From assembly GCA_003991915.1 (NCBI GenBank), contig RQTK01001097.1, forward strand, positions 5,001 through 69,000: DNA of 64,000 nucleotides, in the 5' to 3' direction. The notes beneath the pieces are model-generated. The model was not told the DNA's origin. It was given only the letters and a program-made list of their open reading frames with translations, and did not search any database. This stretch comes from Elysia chlorotica. Lineage: Eukaryota; Mollusca; Gastropoda; Plakobranchidae. The translations under genes were made by a program, and so were the position numbers. This document shows positions 62,258 through 64,000 of this stretch, in pieces (within the stretch, counting starts at the first letter, position 1; each line of letters begins with the position of its first letter).

Positions 62258-64000
62258 CTGCAGTAAAAATAATTAAAAATTGGTTCACGTATATAGCCCT
62301 TTCCCTTTAAGAAGCTCAAAGGGCGTTACAATAATGAATAATGCATTGCTAAAGTTTACTCATACAGACAATTTAAAAAAATTGCGTACAATACAGCGAT
62401 ATGCATATTTTTACCAATGAACAATAATTGAGTAAGCACTTATTCATAATATGTGGAAAACAAATAAGTTTGAAACGACTCTTAAAACCAGGTAGAGGTG
62501 TTATATGTTGACTATTAACAGACAAACTACTCCATAAATTTTGGCCAATATAGATTTACTTAAGGTTTTACTAGATATAATTTTTCTACTGAATAAAGAG
62601 TTTTTGTTTTCCAGTTTTTCAGTAATTTTGGTTGCGTTATATTGTATGGAAACTGGAAGGATTGAAAGGAAGTGCGAAAACAACGAGTAAAGTTAATGTT
62701 GTGACTACCAAACTGGCGCATACGTCGACAAAGTGACAGAAGTGTTGAGTGCAGGGTATGGAACTGTTGAGGGGTATAATCACCAAAGCTACGAAGTACG
62801 TTTCTTGGTGGATTGTGAGACGTGTAAATCAATTTGACATCATTTTAGCTATAGCATTTATTTTTCTTGCGAAGGTGATTATCTGAAGGGGTATAATTCT
62901 GATAGCACGAATAATACCTGATCTACTTTAATGGCTTTTTTAGCATGTCGCACAGTAGATCTTTTTTTGTCTCAATCTAGAAATAATTTTTGGCTGAATC
63001 AGTCTGATAGTTTCAGTATTAACTTTTCCTGTATAGTCAGAATGACAAGAAAAACGTAATCGAATATGGTAATGTGGTTTGTCAATATATCATTTTCGAT
63101 TGTATGTTTTGATTTTTTTGAAGATGTCAAAACAATTCTTATAAACTATGGTCATTATTTAATTTCTATTAAACAAAGAAAAGAAAATATATACTGAGGT
63201 TAATGCCCGCATGATTTTTGGGGCACACATGTACTTTATTAGGGAGCTTATAGCTTTTAACTTTAACCCTGTATTAAAATACATGGTATAGTTTCTGATC
63301 GAGGCCTCCAAAAGAACAGGCTAAGTCACAGAAATGATCAAAGTGAACACACATTAGCGTACTAATAAATCATTACATTGGTTAGTTCAGATTGATTCTA
63401 AGATATTAGTTTTTGTTCAGCCTCATCAACCTGCACTTGCCAACAAGAAGAAATGATCTAACTGTTCCGACGACTTTAATGGTATAATTCACTTGGACTC
63501 TAAATGCATTTTTTTCTTCTTTGGTGACTTTGCCTTCTATTTTTGAAAGCCTCGTTCCTGGGTAATTTTTTTAATATAAACTAGCATCGTTTTGGATTAA
63601 TGAATAATTTCCTGGTGTGTCGTTTTTTTTTTGCTGGTCATCGAAATAAATATCACGGTGTCAAATAATAGAGAATATACTTTGAAAAGGCGCCTCCTTT
63701 AAATTATGGATTCTAACCAGTTTCTTTTATCACGTATGGTCATTATTACCATACTTGAATGAACTTTGAAGTTTCTGTATGTAATTCCCAAGTATCGAGA
63801 TTTATACTCGTTAACTTGAGGGCGTGAATTTTAAGAAATAATACTTCAAAGGTTCATAAATTTACCTGAAGGGTCAAGCAGAACAACCAGAGGCCTAATT
63901 ACCTGAGTAAAGAGTATTATTTATGCTCAATTAACTGAACTAACGATTGTAAATCAACTCCTATTCAGTTGGTAGACGGATTCCTTTAAAAAAAAACCTG
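62258..64000 (-). other. sGC alpha intron (partial) with retroposon-like tail
   Basis: This is intron sequence upstream of the HNOBA exon, running off the window. Positions about 62280-62840 look like a repeat; beyond 62840 the DNA is AT-rich and unremarkable. A 37 bp segment near 63866-63902 has acceptor- and donor-like ends, but its translation does not match the sGC family. Confidence 0.6.
62280..62840 (-). mobile_element. Probable retroposon 3' region next to a splice acceptor
   Basis: On the minus strand this ends with TTGTAACGCCCTTTGAGC and GGGAAAGGGCTATATA, a complementary pair of the form found at the 3' ends of many invertebrate retroposons (xGCGCCTTGAGC ... GCGCTATATA). An open frame of about 90 codons (62560-62832) precedes it, but I recognise no domain in it. 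The element ends about 25 bp upstream of the exon acceptor. Class and boundaries are uncertain. Confidence 0.45.

Noticed and set aside
62560-62832. 90-codon minus-strand frame as an upstream sGC exon
   Set aside because: The sequence does not resemble any sGC domain and lies in a probable retroposon.
63866-63902. Possible upstream sGC micro-exon
   Set aside because: It has acceptor- and donor-like ends, but the translation does not match the sGC alpha HNOBA region expected there.

Overview
The window is eukaryotic nuclear DNA from an invertebrate animal. It is AT-rich, dense in microsatellites and nearly gene-free, and its one clear gene is split by canonical GT-AG introns. The microsatellite spectrum (GATA, ATC, CTGT, CT, CTT) and the tRNA-headed SINEs would fit a mollusc or other lophotrochozoan, but nothing seen fixes the taxon.

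The gene is the 3' half of a soluble (nitric-oxide-responsive) guanylate cyclase alpha subunit on the minus strand. Six coding exons from 62257 down to the stop at 52816 encode the last 328 residues: the end of the HNOBA domain, the coiled-coil signalling helix, the whole class III cyclase domain and a short C-terminal tail. All exon joins keep frame. The N-terminal H-NOX half lies beyond the right edge. The introns hold a long GATA array, a 0.2 kb CTT array, AG and CT tracts, a SINE, a retroposon tail beside a splice acceptor, and a repeat-free block at about 59.5-60.06 kb that looks like a regulatory element.

Positions 1-52.8 kb are a gene desert downstream of that gene. They contain microsatellites, a 3' remnant of a Ty3/gypsy retrotransposon with a 407 bp LTR (about 16.0-17.5 kb), a SINE family with a tRNA-like head and a shared motif (32.4, 34.4-34.9, 35.2, 39.0 and 54.0 kb), a large inverted repeat with 0.3 kb arms (11.57-12.65 kb), several minisatellites or local duplications, and scattered GC-richer islands. 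One island (7501-7680) is an open frame that begins exactly at a strong acceptor-like site and could be an orphan exon.

The signals most worth testing are a 31-bp-arm hairpin of pre-miRNA shape at 27249-27349, a two-tier minisatellite carrying four forkhead-type sites at 42451-42580, a 21 bp minisatellite that reads as IFNLN-KR repeats at 46854-46937, the 11.6-12.7 kb inverted repeat, and the intronic block at 59.5 kb. I found no convincing new multi-gene system. Everything was done by eye, without alignments or database searches.
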